A stretch of DNA of 62,926 nt from Leptospira ognonensis (GCF_004770745.1 NZ_RQGD01000047.1:1-62926); one strand, 5' to 3'; positions 16,355 through 26,009 are shown, counted from the stretch's first letter. The notes: generated by a model not told the origin, from the sequence alone. Made by a program: numbers and translations.

Positions 16355-17905
16355 CTATCGTAAATTAGACAATTCTAAAAGTAAAACTTTTACTAATTCT
16401 GTCTTGCCGCGCACCTGCATAAATTCTTCTGCTTTTTTTTGCAGGGGCTTATATTCGGAACATGCCTGATCAAAACTAGATTCTGTGATCAGAATGGGAA
16501 TTCCAAAATCTTTGGTGGCGGACTCCAAGCGGCTGGCTAAATTTACTGTATCACCAATTACCGTCATCTCTCGCCTGTTTGCTGAACCGATATTTCCTCG
16601 AATGACAGGTCCTGAAGCAATGCCTATGCCTATTTTTAAAGGCTCGAAACCAAACTGCGAAATTTCATTGTTTGTCTCTTCCAGTTCTTTTAAAATCTCG
16701 GCTGCCGCTCTGAGGGCAGAAAGTTTATGATGCCCACCAGTCAATTCAGCATCGAACACTGCCATAACGGCATCTCCGATAAATTTATCTACGAAACCGT
16801 CGTTCCTGCTCACGATATCTACAATCCTCGTAAAATGAATGTTCAGGAGTTTGACAATATTTTCGGGTGCATGGTTTTCAGAAAGAGAGGTAAAGGAACG
16901 AATATCTGTAAATAAAACAACCGCTTCAATTTTATCACCCTCAGTTTTGACCTTTCCGCCAAGGATCATATCTCGTATAGCAGGCGATACATAATGTCCG
17001 AAAACGGTCTTAATGATTTCCTTTTCTTCAAGTTCGATTCCCATTTGGTTAACAGTTGCTTCTAAAAGTCCCAATTGATCATCACTATGAACTGTTATGC
17101 GCTCTTTGTAATTACCGTCACTGTATTTTTTTAAAGCCTTCTCCATTGATTGGAGCGGGTAAAGAAAAGTTTTGCTATTCAGAAAGGTCAGTATACCACC
17201 AAAAATCCAGAATATCACACCAATACTAAGAGAAACATACATTACCCGTTCTAATTCTTTTTGGTCGTGCACTCCATTTTGAAGAGTGATCAATATAATT
17301 CCTAGAATCGATAAGACAGGAAAGATGCCGCTTATAAGAAATGTATCTCCAAAACGTAAAAAGAGAGAGGGCACACGAATCTTCCAAGATACTTTTATTT
17401 TTCCGTCAGAAAACCAATATGGAATTAGTAAAAATCGATTAAAAAACTCAGTGGCGTAATAAACAAAAACGGCAGTTAACACTGTTGAGACGATGGCAGT
17501 GAAAAGAAATGGCAAAGTTGTAAAAAAATCAGGTTTAAAAAAATACAAGATTGTGTTTTCGGCAATATTGAGAGTCCAAATCGAGGCAATTACAAAGGGA
17601 GGAAAGTTAAAAATTCTTGTCCTTGCAACAATCAATCGGTTGTTTTGTGAGATCTTCCCGTTTTTATGAGCCTGGAAAACAGGTAAAAGAAAGTAAATAT
17701 TGCTTAGAATGTAAATTACTTCTAAAAATAGGAACATGATTTGTCCCAGCAAAGGCATTTGAAATTTCGACACGGGGAGCTTCAAAAGATATTCCGAGAT
17801 TAAGAATTTCCCCGAGAAAATCGTAATGGCACCCAATATTTCGGCAAGAAGGCAGGGGAAAGCGATGAGGATGTATGGATGGAATCTAAAGATAAGTTCT
17901 TTCAT
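16355..17905 (-). CDS. Membrane class III adenylate cyclase
   Basis: A 516-residue protein with about six membrane helices (residues 1-255), a HAMP-like linker (PLQSMEKALKKYSDGNYKER at about 260-280) and a class III nucleotide cyclase domain from about 320. The metal aspartates are seen in LFTDIRSFTSL and GDAVMAVFD. The purine-selecting positions read K in VDKFIG and T in REMTVIGDTVN, followed by the transition-state N and R in NLASRLE; this favours ATP over GTP. Leptospires encode many such cyclases. Transcribed toward and probably with the pirin gene. Confidence 0.9.
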   Translation of the reverse strand: MKELIFRFHPYILIAFPCLLAEILGAITIFSGKFLISEYLLKLPVSKFQMPLLGQIMFLFLEVIYILSNIYFLLPVFQAHKNGKISQNNRLIVARTRIFNFPPFVIASIWTLNIAENTILYFFKPDFFTTLPFLFTAIVSTVLTAVFVYYATEFFNRFLLIPYWFSDGKIKVSWKIRVPSLFLRFGDTFLISGIFPVLSILGIILITLQNGVHDQKELERVMYVSLSIGVIFWIFGGILTFLNSKTFLYPLQSMEKALKKYSDGNYKERITVHSDDQLGLLEATVNQMGIELEEKEIIKTVFGHYVSPAIRDMILGGKVKTEGDKIEAVVLFTDIRSFTSLSENHAPENIVKLLNIHFTRIVDIVSRNDGFVDKFIGDAVMAVFDAELTGGHHKLSALRAAAEILKELEETNNEISQFGFEPLKIGIGIASGPVIRGNIGSANRREMTVIGDTVNLASRLESATKDFGIPILITESSFDQACSEYKPLQKKAEEFMQVRGKTELVKVLLLELSNLR

Positions 17906-18025
17906 TTTTAGTTCTCTGAATCTTTTACAACTGATAGATAAGTGAATTAATAAAGATATAAAATTTTTGATATGATTTTAGCTATACTTTCACGCTTGTC
18001 AGTAGGAAGAGAAGTAAAATAGTGA

Positions 18026-18035
18026 ACCGATCGGT
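18026..18035. promoter_or_regulatory. Probable TetR-family autoregulatory operator
   Basis: The perfect 10-bp palindrome ACCGATCGGT lies ten bases before the start codon of the TetR gene. Cores of this kind are typical operators for AcrR/TetR regulators, and the position would let the protein block its own operon. Confidence 0.6.
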
Positions 18036-18044
18036 CTTACTTTT

Positions 18045-18608
18045 ATGAAAGCAAAACAAAAAATATTAGAAAGTTCTTTTACACTCTTCCGAGAAAAAGG
18101 ATTCCAATCGACAGGAATTTCCGAGATTTTAGAAAAGGCTGGTGCGTATAAAAAAACGTTATACGATCATTTCGATTCTAAGGATGAACTTGGTTTCGAA
18201 TATTTGACTTATCTTTCGGAACAGCAAGGCATCGTCATGTTAAAGGTGCTCGGAAAATCTTCAGATTTAGAGGATTTTATCGAAAAGTGGGTAAATTTTA
18301 TTGTAAGAGACCAAAGGCATTCATCGCGAAAAGACTGCCCGATCGCCTTATTTTGCGGAGAATTGTCTCATTTACCTCAATTTGATCTGCATAAGAATAA
18401 ATCATTGCAATTTGTATTGGAAACAGTAGAAAAATGCATTCTAAGTTTTAAGCCTGAAATGAAACCTGAAACACTTAGGTCACATAGCATTGATTTATAT
18501 ATGCTTTATATGGGTGGGCTAAGACTTTACTCGCTTACCAAGGATAGAAAAGTAATAGAGCGCATGAAAGAGCAGATGAAATCAAGCATAGGCAAAAAGA
18601 GTAGGTAG
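18045..18608 (+). CDS. TetR/AcrR family transcriptional regulator
   Basis: A 187-residue one-component repressor. The N-terminal helix-turn-helix reads KILESSFTLFREKGFQSTGI then EILEKAGAYKKTLYDHFDSK, an excellent TetR match (the usual KGTLYHHF segment is here KKTLYDHF). The ligand domain is all-helical and contains a DCPIALFCGEL stretch similar to LmrA/YxaF-type regulators. It is probably autoregulated through the palindrome at 18026-18035. It is co-transcribed with the NTF2-like gene starting four bases after its stop; that protein may be the regulated partner. Confidence 0.88.
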   Translation: MKAKQKILESSFTLFREKGFQSTGISEILEKAGAYKKTLYDHFDSKDELGFEYLTYLSEQQGIVMLKVLGKSSDLEDFIEKWVNFIVRDQRHSSRKDCPIALFCGELSHLPQFDLHKNKSLQFVLETVEKCILSFKPEMKPETLRSHSIDLYMLYMGGLRLYSLTKDRKVIERMKEQMKSSIGKKSR

Positions 18609-18612
18609 TAAA

Positions 18613-19005
18613 ATGGAAACAGAAAATAACAAACAAGTAGTAAAAACATTTTTCACTCTATTGAATGAAAAAAAAATGAACGAAGCATTCGAACTTTTAA
18701 GTGAGGACCTACACTGGTGGATCCTTGGGAACATTGCAGTATCGGGAGATTATGATAAACGTAAGATAAGTTTAGGCTTAAAGATGTTACATCGTAGCTT
18801 TGATAATTTTCTCTTTAGTTTCGGCGATTTTACTGCAGAAGGAAATCGAGTAAGTATCATTTTGGAATCCCATGCGAAAAGGAAATCAAATGGCAAATCG
18901 TATAATAACCATTATCATTTTCTCTTCACACTTAAGGATGGAAAAATTGAAAAGGTAAAAGAATTTTTTGATACCGTTCATGCCGTCTGGGTTGAAGAGG
19001 CATAA
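18613..19005 (+). CDS. NTF2-like (SnoaL-type) small protein
   Basis: A 130-residue protein with the nuclear-transport-factor-2 fold pattern: an initial helix (VVKTFFTLLNEKKMNEAFELL), LSEDLHWWILG, a second helical pair, then the beta strands ending in HFLFTLKDGKIEKVKEFFDT. Members are small binding proteins, isomerases or hydrolases; this one lacks a diagnostic active site that I can read. Located directly after the TetR gene. Confidence 0.8.
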   Translation: METENNKQVVKTFFTLLNEKKMNEAFELLSEDLHWWILGNIAVSGDYDKRKISLGLKMLHRSFDNFLFSFGDFTAEGNRVSIILESHAKRKSNGKSYNNHYHFLFTLKDGKIEKVKEFFDTVHAVWVEEA

Positions 19006-19206
19006 ATATCAGAGAAAGGTAAGAGATACGCATTTATCTAAATTTTGGATCTGAGCATCATCATTTGATTTCCGTTAATCGGGAATCAATTCATTGTTTC
19101 ATTTTCGGGATAAATCCTATGTGGTTAAATCGAACTTTGAGTCGAATCCAAGTTAAATTAACTTTGGAATGCTTGACTAATTCTATATTCTAGTTAAAGT
19201 AAATGA

Positions 19207-20085
19207 ATGCGTTGGAAAGAATCAGATTTCTGGAAACACTCTTCGCCACGCGAAATTATTAACTTTTTAGAAGCATTGACTCATGATAAAGGGCTTGCGG
19301 ATTGGGTTCTGCATATGGATGAGGACCCAGCCTTTGCAGACATGGTTTTCGAATACCTTTGGATCTGCAGATCTGACACGAAAGTTGTTGAGATCTTAAA
19401 CAGTTCTGAATTTTCACCTATGCTTCTGCTTCATTTTATCTACTTCGGATTCGGAAAACAACTTTCCGTTGGAAACGTAGATGCTGTTGCCTATTTCCTC
19501 CAGATTAAAGACATGTTAACATCCGAGCAAAGCTTACGATTACTTGCTCTCTCTACTGAGATGGATCAAGATCCGACACTAAAAATTCACCTTCTTGCAA
19601 ATTTAGACCCTCAAACCTGGGAGGCTTATTTTGAAATATTGGAACAAAATTCTCAAACTATGCAGACGCTTCTTGAGATATTCGTAAATTTAAGAGTCAA
19701 TGAAATTCGCAAGATCTTATTAAATAGTCCCACATTATATTATTATTTACGTATGATGCTTTTCTCAAGTAGTCTCAACGGCGTCGAAAACAAAATAGAT
19801 CAGATCGATTTAAAAGAAATATTAGAATCGATTAAAGTTTGGGAAATGTTTTGTCAAAAAATTGCAACTGAATTCTCTATGAAAAAAGAGCGAGAACTTT
19901 CACCAAGAGAGAGAAATTCTCAAAGGTTATCGGTAATTCTACGGGAGTTGCTACAGATCCCCGCTGCGGATCGGGTAGATATTCTTATTTATATCAAAGC
20001 AAGCGGAGCCCTCATTGACGAGGTCGAGGAATCTACGATCCTTTCGCTTTTGCAAAATCATGATACCAGAGGAAGTTTTATCTGA
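19207..20085 (+). CDS. Unknown helical protein, 292 residues
   Basis: Not recognised. Entirely helical in appearance, with no signal or membrane segment, and regularly spaced leucine-rich helices (for example LLEIFVNLRVNEIRKILLNS near 155-175) that resemble an alpha-solenoid without a clear repeat unit. The start at ATG 19207 has no good ribosome binding site. The stop TGA (20083-20085) overlaps the predicted CTG start of the following membrane acyltransferase, so the two proteins are likely made together. Confidence 0.72.
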   Translation: MRWKESDFWKHSSPREIINFLEALTHDKGLADWVLHMDEDPAFADMVFEYLWICRSDTKVVEILNSSEFSPMLLLHFIYFGFGKQLSVGNVDAVAYFLQIKDMLTSEQSLRLLALSTEMDQDPTLKIHLLANLDPQTWEAYFEILEQNSQTMQTLLEIFVNLRVNEIRKILLNSPTLYYYLRMMLFSSSLNGVENKIDQIDLKEILESIKVWEMFCQKIATEFSMKKERELSPRERNSQRLSVILRELLQIPAADRVDILIYIKASGALIDEVEESTILSLLQNHDTRGSFI

Positions 20086-21188
20086 GAAATAATGCCATTG
20101 ATCAACTGAGAGGATTTGCGATTTTCCTGATGATCCTTGTCAATTTTCCAGGATCTTGGAATGCCATTTACTCCCCGTTTACTCATGCAATGGAGGGCAT
20201 TCAAATTGCGGATTTGGTTTTCCCAATATTCCTTTGGACCGTCGGGTATAGCATTCAACTTTCTCTTCAAAAAAGAATTACACAATCAAACATTGATTTG
20301 CTTACGCATGCAACTTTACGTTTTTTGCTTCTCATTTTTTGCGGATTGGTGCTCTCTTTCTTCCCGAATGGAAACTGGGAGGATTTTCGAATTCCTGGTG
20401 TTTTGCAAAGAATTGGCTTTTGTTATATCATTCTCATGATTCTCTTTCGGTTCTTTGATTTTAAATCTGCCATGGTAGTTTCGGTCACACTTCCCATCAC
20501 GCTAGCTTTGTTAAATCGTTTTCTCGTATATGGAGAAACTGGTCCAATACTAAGCATCGATCCCCCTGCGATTGAATTTACGTTAGGGGCAAGACTGGAC
20601 CAATTTTTTTTTGGAAAACATATTTGGAAGGAAAGTAAAGTCTATGATCCCGAAGGGATTCTCACTTCATTTTGTTCTCTCTTGACAGTGGTTTTAGGAT
20701 TATTTTCCTCTCACTTGGAATCAAAATATAAAAAAAGATATGTCGGATTATTCATCGGCTTGTTTTATCTGATCTTGGGCTTCCTACTTTCTTTTGTGTT
20801 TCCCGTGAGTAAAACCAACTGGTCGTTGAGTTACATTTTTATCACAGCTTCCTTCGTTCAATTCATGTATCTCTTTTTTTGCATGTCCGCATCTGAAGGA
20901 GGTCCAAACTATCTAAAAAATATCTTTTGTCTATTATTTGGGGAAATTGGCAAGCATGCGCTTTTCATTTTCTTTATGACCGGTATTCTTGCAAGGACCA
21001 AATTTTTTGGAGTTTTACGTACATATATATTCCAAAATTTAACAATTCTAACGCAAAACAAATGGTTGGCGAGTTTTCTTTTTTCGCTAATTGTTTATTT
21101 AGGCATCCTCGTCATAACCTTTCTAATAAAAAGGACCCTCATGCAAACGAGATCTTTCCGATTTTCAAGTACGAAGCGAAACTCATAA
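20082..21188 (+). CDS. HGSNAT-like membrane acyltransferase (DUF5009/DUF1624 type), CTG start
   Basis: A polytopic protein of about 368 residues and roughly ten helices. The opening AIDQLRGFAIFLMILVNFPG, then the ...IYSPFTHA... segment and FPIFLWTVGYSIQLSL, match the family of heparan-alpha-glucosaminide N-acetyltransferase-like proteins, which move acetyl groups across membranes to glycans. The first ATG in frame (20130) would cut off half of the conserved first helix. The frame is open back to 20064, with no ATG, GTG or TTG; CTG at 20082 lies six bases after AGAGGAAG and overlaps the previous stop as CTGA. I therefore start it there. Confidence 0.75.
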   Translation: MRNNAIDQLRGFAIFLMILVNFPGSWNAIYSPFTHAMEGIQIADLVFPIFLWTVGYSIQLSLQKRITQSNIDLLTHATLRFLLLIFCGLVLSFFPNGNWEDFRIPGVLQRIGFCYIILMILFRFFDFKSAMVVSVTLPITLALLNRFLVYGETGPILSIDPPAIEFTLGARLDQFFFGKHIWKESKVYDPEGILTSFCSLLTVVLGLFSSHLESKYKKRYVGLFIGLFYLILGFLLSFVFPVSKTNWSLSYIFITASFVQFMYLFFCMSASEGGPNYLKNIFCLLFGEIGKHALFIFFMTGILARTKFFGVLRTYIFQNLTILTQNKWLASFLFSLIVYLGILVITFLIKRTLMQTRSFRFSSTKRNS

Positions 21189-21719
21189 GTTTAGTAATTT
21201 ATCAATCCGCCTTCCAGCTTCTTTTCGATTGGTCTCGAATGCATTTAGGTGATTCGTATCACCGGTATCAATGAAATCTAAAATAGCCTGACCTTGTAAG
21301 ATTAAATATCCATAGGTCGTTTCAATATTTTTTATAATTTGTTTGTCCTCGTTTGAAAGTTCCCCTTCACGAAGTAGCTTCCCCAGTTGGTTTTTGCAGA
21401 CAGTAGATAGATTTACATAAGACGTCATGATTGTTTTGGTCGTATCCTTATCGTAACTCTGTGAAACAAATCCATCCGAGAGACTCCCTATTGCCATGTA
21501 AGTGAGATAGAGCCCTTGTGCGGCCACAGTACCTAAGGATTCTAAGAGCACGTATGATGCGTTAGATGGTTCCGATTTCTTTTTTTTTGCCTCAGCGAAG
21601 ACAGGGGAGACGTGCGACATAAAACATACCGTTAATATCAAGGCGATCAGAGATTGTTTCGGATTTTGCATACCGTTCCAAAAATGGGAAAAATATCCTT
21701 TGGGGAAGCGAAAATGCAT
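21183..21719 (-). CDS. Exported protein of unknown function
   Basis: Up to 178 residues. A signal peptide is clear if translation begins at the internal ATG 21671 (MQNPKQSLIALILTVCFMSH, cleavage after PVFA); the longer start at 21719 adds 16 residues that would disturb it. Neither start has a good ribosome binding site. The mature part is helical and basic at first (EAKKKKSEPS), with one cysteine. Not matched to a family. It overlaps the convergent acyltransferase gene by six bases. Confidence 0.68.
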   Translation of the reverse strand: MHFRFPKGYFSHFWNGMQNPKQSLIALILTVCFMSHVSPVFAEAKKKKSEPSNASYVLLESLGTVAAQGLYLTYMAIGSLSDGFVSQSYDKDTTKTIMTSYVNLSTVCKNQLGKLLREGELSNEDKQIIKNIETTYGYLILQGQAILDFIDTGDTNHLNAFETNRKEAGRRIDKLLNL

Positions 21720-21835
21720 AAAAATTCTCTTTTTCCCTAAAATTTTCTCTCAATTTTCTTGACACTCGTTCAAAAACGCGCAGAAATGTTACAAATGGCG
21801 TAAATGTGTTAATTATGTTTCGTTCGGAGGACAAA

Positions 21836-23101
21836 ATGAAAAAAATCATCGCAATAGGTAGCTTTATCGCCCTATTTACCAATCTGCCTGTCTGGTCACA
21901 GACCCAAGCTGAAATGTTCAAAAAAGTAGGAGTGGTCGGCGACTCGCTGAGCCATGGTTTTTTTGGCGCAACGGTGGAAAAGAAAACCCAAGACTGGGCT
22001 TATCCTGTCCTCGTTTCGAAACAAGCAGGTACTTCTGTATCCTATAATGTTTTGAAAGGACCGTATATCAATCTTGAAGATGTCTTAAAGTGGAATTGCG
22101 GTGTGATTTGCATTGCGTCTTCAATCATCGGCGGTAATGAAGCAACCGTATCCCTTCCCACACACGCAGGCATCACAGGTGCCGAATATACAACGCTTCT
22201 CCGCACCTCGGGCACTTGTGCTGACATCACGGCGACAAAACAAGAAAAACAATGGTATTGGGCAACTTGGTATTGGTATACTTACCGTTGGGTGACAGTT
22301 GCAGACTGCCAAGAACCAGACAAATTCCACCAATTTGGATTGCGTGATGCTGGAACTCAAACCCAGATCATGGAAAAAGTAAAACCTAGCTTCCTATTTG
22401 GAACAGCTGGAGCCAATCATGTACTTTGTACGGCACTCCATACATCCATTGATTGTTTAGATGAAGCCAGATACAAAAGAGACATACGTGAATTCTTTCG
22501 CAGAATGTCTGCTATGGGTTCTTTAAAAGGTGGAGTTCTCTTTACGATTCCAAACGTGACTGCAATCGCGTATCTTGAAAAATACACGGATCCAAACGGA
22601 CGTGCGAATTATTCAGGCTTAAAAGCATTTTACAGAAGTTCTGTTTCTGACCCGAACCAAGTTTTAGATGCCACGGAAATTGCTACCATTTCGAACTTCT
22701 TGACCATGCTCAATAATGAAATCAAAGCACAAGGTGCAACGATGCGCTTTGCCGTAGCGGATTTAAAAATCATATTTGATGACATCAAAGAAAACGGTCG
22801 TCCATTAAGAAGCACCTCAGGTTACACACCTGGAAATGCGAGAGCAAATTGGCCACTTCCAAACCAGCCTGGGATGTTTGGTCTGGATGGAGTTCACCCA
22901 AATATGTATGGTCACTCAGTTTTTGCAAATGAATTGATTAAATCAATTAACACACGTTATGGTTTTTCGATTCCGCAAGTTAGTGAATACACTGCTTGGT
23001 ATTATGATTCTTTGAATCGAAATCCTATTGATTTAAAAGGTTTCCTTTCTGAAAATATTTTTGGTCAGGCAATTTCTTGGGTCGTGTCAATCTTTACTTA
23101 A
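21836..23101 (+). CDS. Exported SGNH/GDSL-family hydrolase
   Basis: A 421-residue secreted protein; the signal peptide ends near LPVWSQ. The catalytic block I reads [10 protein letters not shown] with the nucleophile serine, and block V reads DGVHPN with the Asp-His pair, near the end. Block III, usually GxND, appears as GANH, so the oxyanion-hole asparagine is retained but shifted in context. Such enzymes are lipases, esterases or carbohydrate deacetylases. Several cysteines suggest disulfides. ATG 21836 follows GGAGG closely. It forms an operon with the 228-residue protein that begins nine bases after its stop. Confidence 0.85.
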   Translation: MKKIIAIGSFIALFTNLPVWSQTQAEMFKKVGVVGDSLSHGFFGATVEKKTQDWAYPVLVSKQAGTSVSYNVLKGPYINLEDVLKWNCGVICIASSIIGGNEATVSLPTHAGITGAEYTTLLRTSGTCADITATKQEKQWYWATWYWYTYRWVTVADCQEPDKFHQFGLRDAGTQTQIMEKVKPSFLFGTAGANHVLCTALHTSIDCLDEARYKRDIREFFRRMSAMGSLKGGVLFTIPNVTAIAYLEKYTDPNGRANYSGLKAFYRSSVSDPNQVLDATEIATISNFLTMLNNEIKAQGATMRFAVADLKIIFDDIKENGRPLRSTSGYTPGNARANWPLPNQPGMFGLDGVHPNMYGHSVFANELIKSINTRYGFSIPQVSEYTAWYYDSLNRNPIDLKGFLSENIFGQAISWVVSIFT

Positions 23102-23110
23102 TCGGAGGCA

Positions 23111-23797
23111 ATGAAAATGAGCTCACGAAATAAATGGATTCTTGGAGGATTAGGGTTAATGGCCCTAATCCTCGTTACACTAATTCTTTTCACGAATGGA
23201 AGGAGCAGTGACTCTGCACGTTCTGCAAACTCTGATGATGATTCTGACAGAACGATTCGATCAACGGCAAAATCGTTATTCGATGATCCAGAATTCGCAG
23301 ATGCACCAGCACCCGAAGACGACGAGCTAAGCCAAGCAGAATCGCTTTGGCCTTTGGCTTTGGAAAAAAAACCAGATAATAGGGAGAAGGTGAAGGAAGA
23401 GTGGAGAGATTTTGCGGCGAAATACCCAAAAAATTTCTATATTCCGAGAGCCATTCGTCCGCTTCGATCTGATTCGGAAGAAAAGGAAGCTCTTCAGGTT
23501 TTGGATGATTTTACTGCTATGGATGCAAGCTTTGCCGCTGATTTGTCAAAAAATAAGTGGGCAGATGCAGGCTCTTTACCTGGAGCGGAACCCAAAAAAC
23601 CAGCCCCAGCAAAACAGAAAGCATACTTTGATTATAAAATCAATGAATTGGAGTCTCGAATTCAAATGGTCGAGTATTGGATGGCAAATAATGCAGCCAA
23701 TGCAAACGATAAAGTGAACGCAGAGAAGGACATAAAACTTTGGAAAAAAGAATTAGCAACTTTAGAAGAAGTTCGCAGCCAAGTTCCTAAAAGCTAA
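23111..23797 (+). CDS. Single-pass membrane protein, unknown
   Basis: Residues 9-28 form one hydrophobic helix (ILGGLGLMALILVTLILFTN); the rest is an acidic, probably extracytoplasmic chain of about 200 residues with low-complexity Asp/Ser at the start and two helical, partly coiled-coil segments at the end (KINELESRIQMVEYWM; DIKLWKKELATLEEV). By its position after a secreted SGNH hydrolase, and like the chaperones that accompany secreted bacterial lipases (lipase foldases, Lif), it could help that enzyme fold or stay attached; this is inference, as I see no Lif signature motif. Confidence 0.72.
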   Translation: MKMSSRNKWILGGLGLMALILVTLILFTNGRSSDSARSANSDDDSDRTIRSTAKSLFDDPEFADAPAPEDDELSQAESLWPLALEKKPDNREKVKEEWRDFAAKYPKNFYIPRAIRPLRSDSEEKEALQVLDDFTAMDASFAADLSKNKWADAGSLPGAEPKKPAPAKQKAYFDYKINELESRIQMVEYWMANNAANANDKVNAEKDIKLWKKELATLEEVRSQVPKS

Positions 23798-23827
23798 ACC
23801 TCACCTTTAACAAATTTGAATGCCTGA

Positions 23828-23869
23828 AGGCATAGCATCGATGGTTTCATCGGTTCTATGCCTTTTTTA
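23828..23869 (+). terminator. Strong rho-independent terminator
   Basis: A long stem (AGGCATAG pairing with CTATGCCT, extended by an inner part) closes a short loop and is followed by six T residues. It ends the SGNH hydrolase operon. Confidence 0.85.
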
Positions 23870-23914
23870 TTTCGAATTTACAAATTTGACAAGGCAGTTT
23901 AAAATATACTCAAA

Positions 23915-25483
23915 ATGACAATGCATATCTTCTTTATCAAATTTCTTTCTTTTTTGCTTTTTCTATCGTTCATATCTTGCGAACCAAAAACAGGACCAGC
24001 TAAACTCATGTTAGAAGAACCCATGGAAGAGGAAGTACCATCTTCTGTCCTCATAAAAAATCTAGATTCACTAGATGTGTATACCCGCTCGCAAGCCTGC
24101 ATCCAGTTAGGAAGTCGTAAGGAGAAAAAGGCGATTCCTAAATTAAGGATACTTCTGGGCGATAAAGAGCCCGGAGTGAGAGCTGGAGCGGCGATCGCCC
24201 TTAGTGATTTAGGAGATACAAGTGTTACGATCCGGATCACCGAACTTTTAGAAAAGGATAAAGAAAATCCAAAAGACATCTATCTCGATGCTTTATCTAG
24301 AATGAAGGATCCAAAGGCTGGATCAAAAATATATGGATTTCTAGACTCTGAAGATTCCACTCTTCGTTTGCAGGCTGTAGAAGCTCTTGTCCAGATCGGA
24401 GCAAGCGACCAAGGACCCTCCATCGTTAAGTTGGCCTCTGCAAATAAAGATCGAGAGAAGGACAAAACGTATGCGATGGCGATTGGTAAGCTAAAAGCCA
24501 AGTCAGGTGAAACATACTTACTTAACCTAACTAAAATTAAAGATGATTCACCAACCCTTGCTGCTTCGTTCCTAGCCCTAGGTCGAATCAAGAGTAAACT
24601 AGCCATTGAAGTTTTAGTAAATGCCTTAAAGGAAAACTATTCCAAAGGAAAAGAAAATGCATCGATGGCACTCATTGAAATCGGAGACACGAAGGCAGTC
24701 GCTTTGAGCTTCCCACTTCTTGACATCGATGAAGCAGAAACTCGAATGTATGTGACAGATGTTTTGTCTGAAATTCCTGCACCTTTTGCCGGGGAACGGG
24801 CCATTCAGTATTTAAATTCTGATAAAAAATTTGCATGGGGTAGTGCTGCAAGGATCATCGGACGGCAGAGATACAAAAGTGGACGTGAAAAATTAGAACA
24901 GATGCTCTTATTAGACTCTACACCAGATCGAGATATGTTTGCGGAAGCATTAGGATGGTTAGGTGATAAAAAATCCATACCTGTGTTGAGGCAAGTTTTA
25001 AACTCGAAAAGTAAATCTGGACGTTACGGTTCTGCTTGGTCGCTTGGAATCTTGGGAGCCAAAGAGGCTCTTCCAGATTTGCAAAATGCCTTAAAAGATA
25101 GCGATCCTAAATTAGTGACTTTCGCACTAGAGGCGATCGGCTCGATAGCGGATGAGAGCTCCCTTCCGGCTTTGAAGGAATTATTACAGGACCGTCCCAA
25201 GATGGCGCCACAAATTCTATCCGCAGTTGGGCTCATCAAAACAGATGCAGCAAGGCTCGTCCTGGAGGATGCCGCAAAGACCTCCGATGCGAATGTTTTT
25301 CGTCCGGCGTTTGAGGAAATCGCAAAACGTAAAAGTATGGACTCGCTCCCTTTCCTTTTTGAAATGCTGAATGTCGATGAAACGGAAAAGCGAAAGATCA
25401 CCTATTATGCATTAACTGCCGTAACAGGTGAACATTTTCGTACAAAAAATGATTGGATCACTTGGCGAGCCAATCGAAAATAG
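23915..25483 (+). CDS. HEAT-repeat lipoprotein
   Basis: A 522-residue lipoprotein: signal sequence with lipobox FISC at about residue 22, then a short acidic linker and a long array of HEAT/PBS-lyase-type repeats from about residue 45 to 490. Repeats with the pattern AIPKLRILLGDKEPGVRAGA, ALSDLGD and later KEALPDLQNALKDSDPKLVT are easily seen. Such solenoids bind other proteins; no catalytic motif is present. It is preceded by a terminator and followed within two bases by the convergent peroxidase-like gene. Confidence 0.87.
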   Translation: MTMHIFFIKFLSFLLFLSFISCEPKTGPAKLMLEEPMEEEVPSSVLIKNLDSLDVYTRSQACIQLGSRKEKKAIPKLRILLGDKEPGVRAGAAIALSDLGDTSVTIRITELLEKDKENPKDIYLDALSRMKDPKAGSKIYGFLDSEDSTLRLQAVEALVQIGASDQGPSIVKLASANKDREKDKTYAMAIGKLKAKSGETYLLNLTKIKDDSPTLAASFLALGRIKSKLAIEVLVNALKENYSKGKENASMALIEIGDTKAVALSFPLLDIDEAETRMYVTDVLSEIPAPFAGERAIQYLNSDKKFAWGSAARIIGRQRYKSGREKLEQMLLLDSTPDRDMFAEALGWLGDKKSIPVLRQVLNSKSKSGRYGSAWSLGILGAKEALPDLQNALKDSDPKLVTFALEAIGSIADESSLPALKELLQDRPKMAPQILSAVGLIKTDAARLVLEDAAKTSDANVFRPAFEEIAKRKSMDSLPFLFEMLNVDETEKRKITYYALTAVTGEHFRTKNDWITWRANRK

Positions 25484-25484
25484 A

Positions 25485-26009
25485 TCAAACTAATTTTGAC
25501 ATCAGATTTTTTAGGAAATTTTTTACGTTTGGCGATCCATATTGTTGTCTAGGAATATAAGAAAGTAATAAATTGCCATCTAGGAAGGCGAAGAGTCCAT
25601 GGACAATTCTTTTCGAACCACGGACTCCAACGCCTAGTGCTTGTTTGAATGTTTCAGAATCAATTTCACTGGCAAGCTCTAGTGTGTACCCTTTGGCTTT
25701 AAGGAAGGGATGTAAATGCCTCACTTCCTCCCAATGCTCTGGACAATCACAGGCAATGTGATAAATTTTGGCTTTTATCTCTCGACAATGGACTTCTTTT
25801 TCTAAATCAAGAATTTGTGTCGAGCATTCATTCGACTTAATGTTTGGAAGTGTCGATAAAATGACGAGCCCTTTCGTAATATCTTTATCATTTAAAGATT
25901 TTTTGGTGTTATACGCCGGAGGGAATGTAAATTTTGCCTGGAGTTTTTCTCCAGACTTGATCCTATGACCGTAAATTTGTATCGGTTTGTCTCCTAGGTA
26001 AACTAACAT
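25485..26009 (-). CDS. Thiol-peroxidase-like (Tpx/peroxiredoxin) protein
   Basis: A 174-residue protein resembling Tpx-type peroxiredoxins: an opening strand pair (VYLGDKPIQIYG), the core VILSTLPNIKSNECSTQI with a cysteine at the peroxidatic position, and a later FAFLDGNLLLSYIP strand. The usual Thr before the catalytic Cys is altered (SNEC instead of TxVC), and a CDC pair near residue 88 is the best candidate for resolving cysteines. Activity is thus uncertain. Its ATG overlaps the stop of the COG0523 gene as TAATG, placing it downstream in the same predicted zinc-controlled operon. Confidence 0.72.
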   Translation of the reverse strand: MLVYLGDKPIQIYGHRIKSGEKLQAKFTFPPAYNTKKSLNDKDITKGLVILSTLPNIKSNECSTQILDLEKEVHCREIKAKIYHIACDCPEHWEEVRHLHPFLKAKGYTLELASEIDSETFKQALGVGVRGSKRIVHGLFAFLDGNLLLSYIPRQQYGSPNVKNFLKNLMSKLV

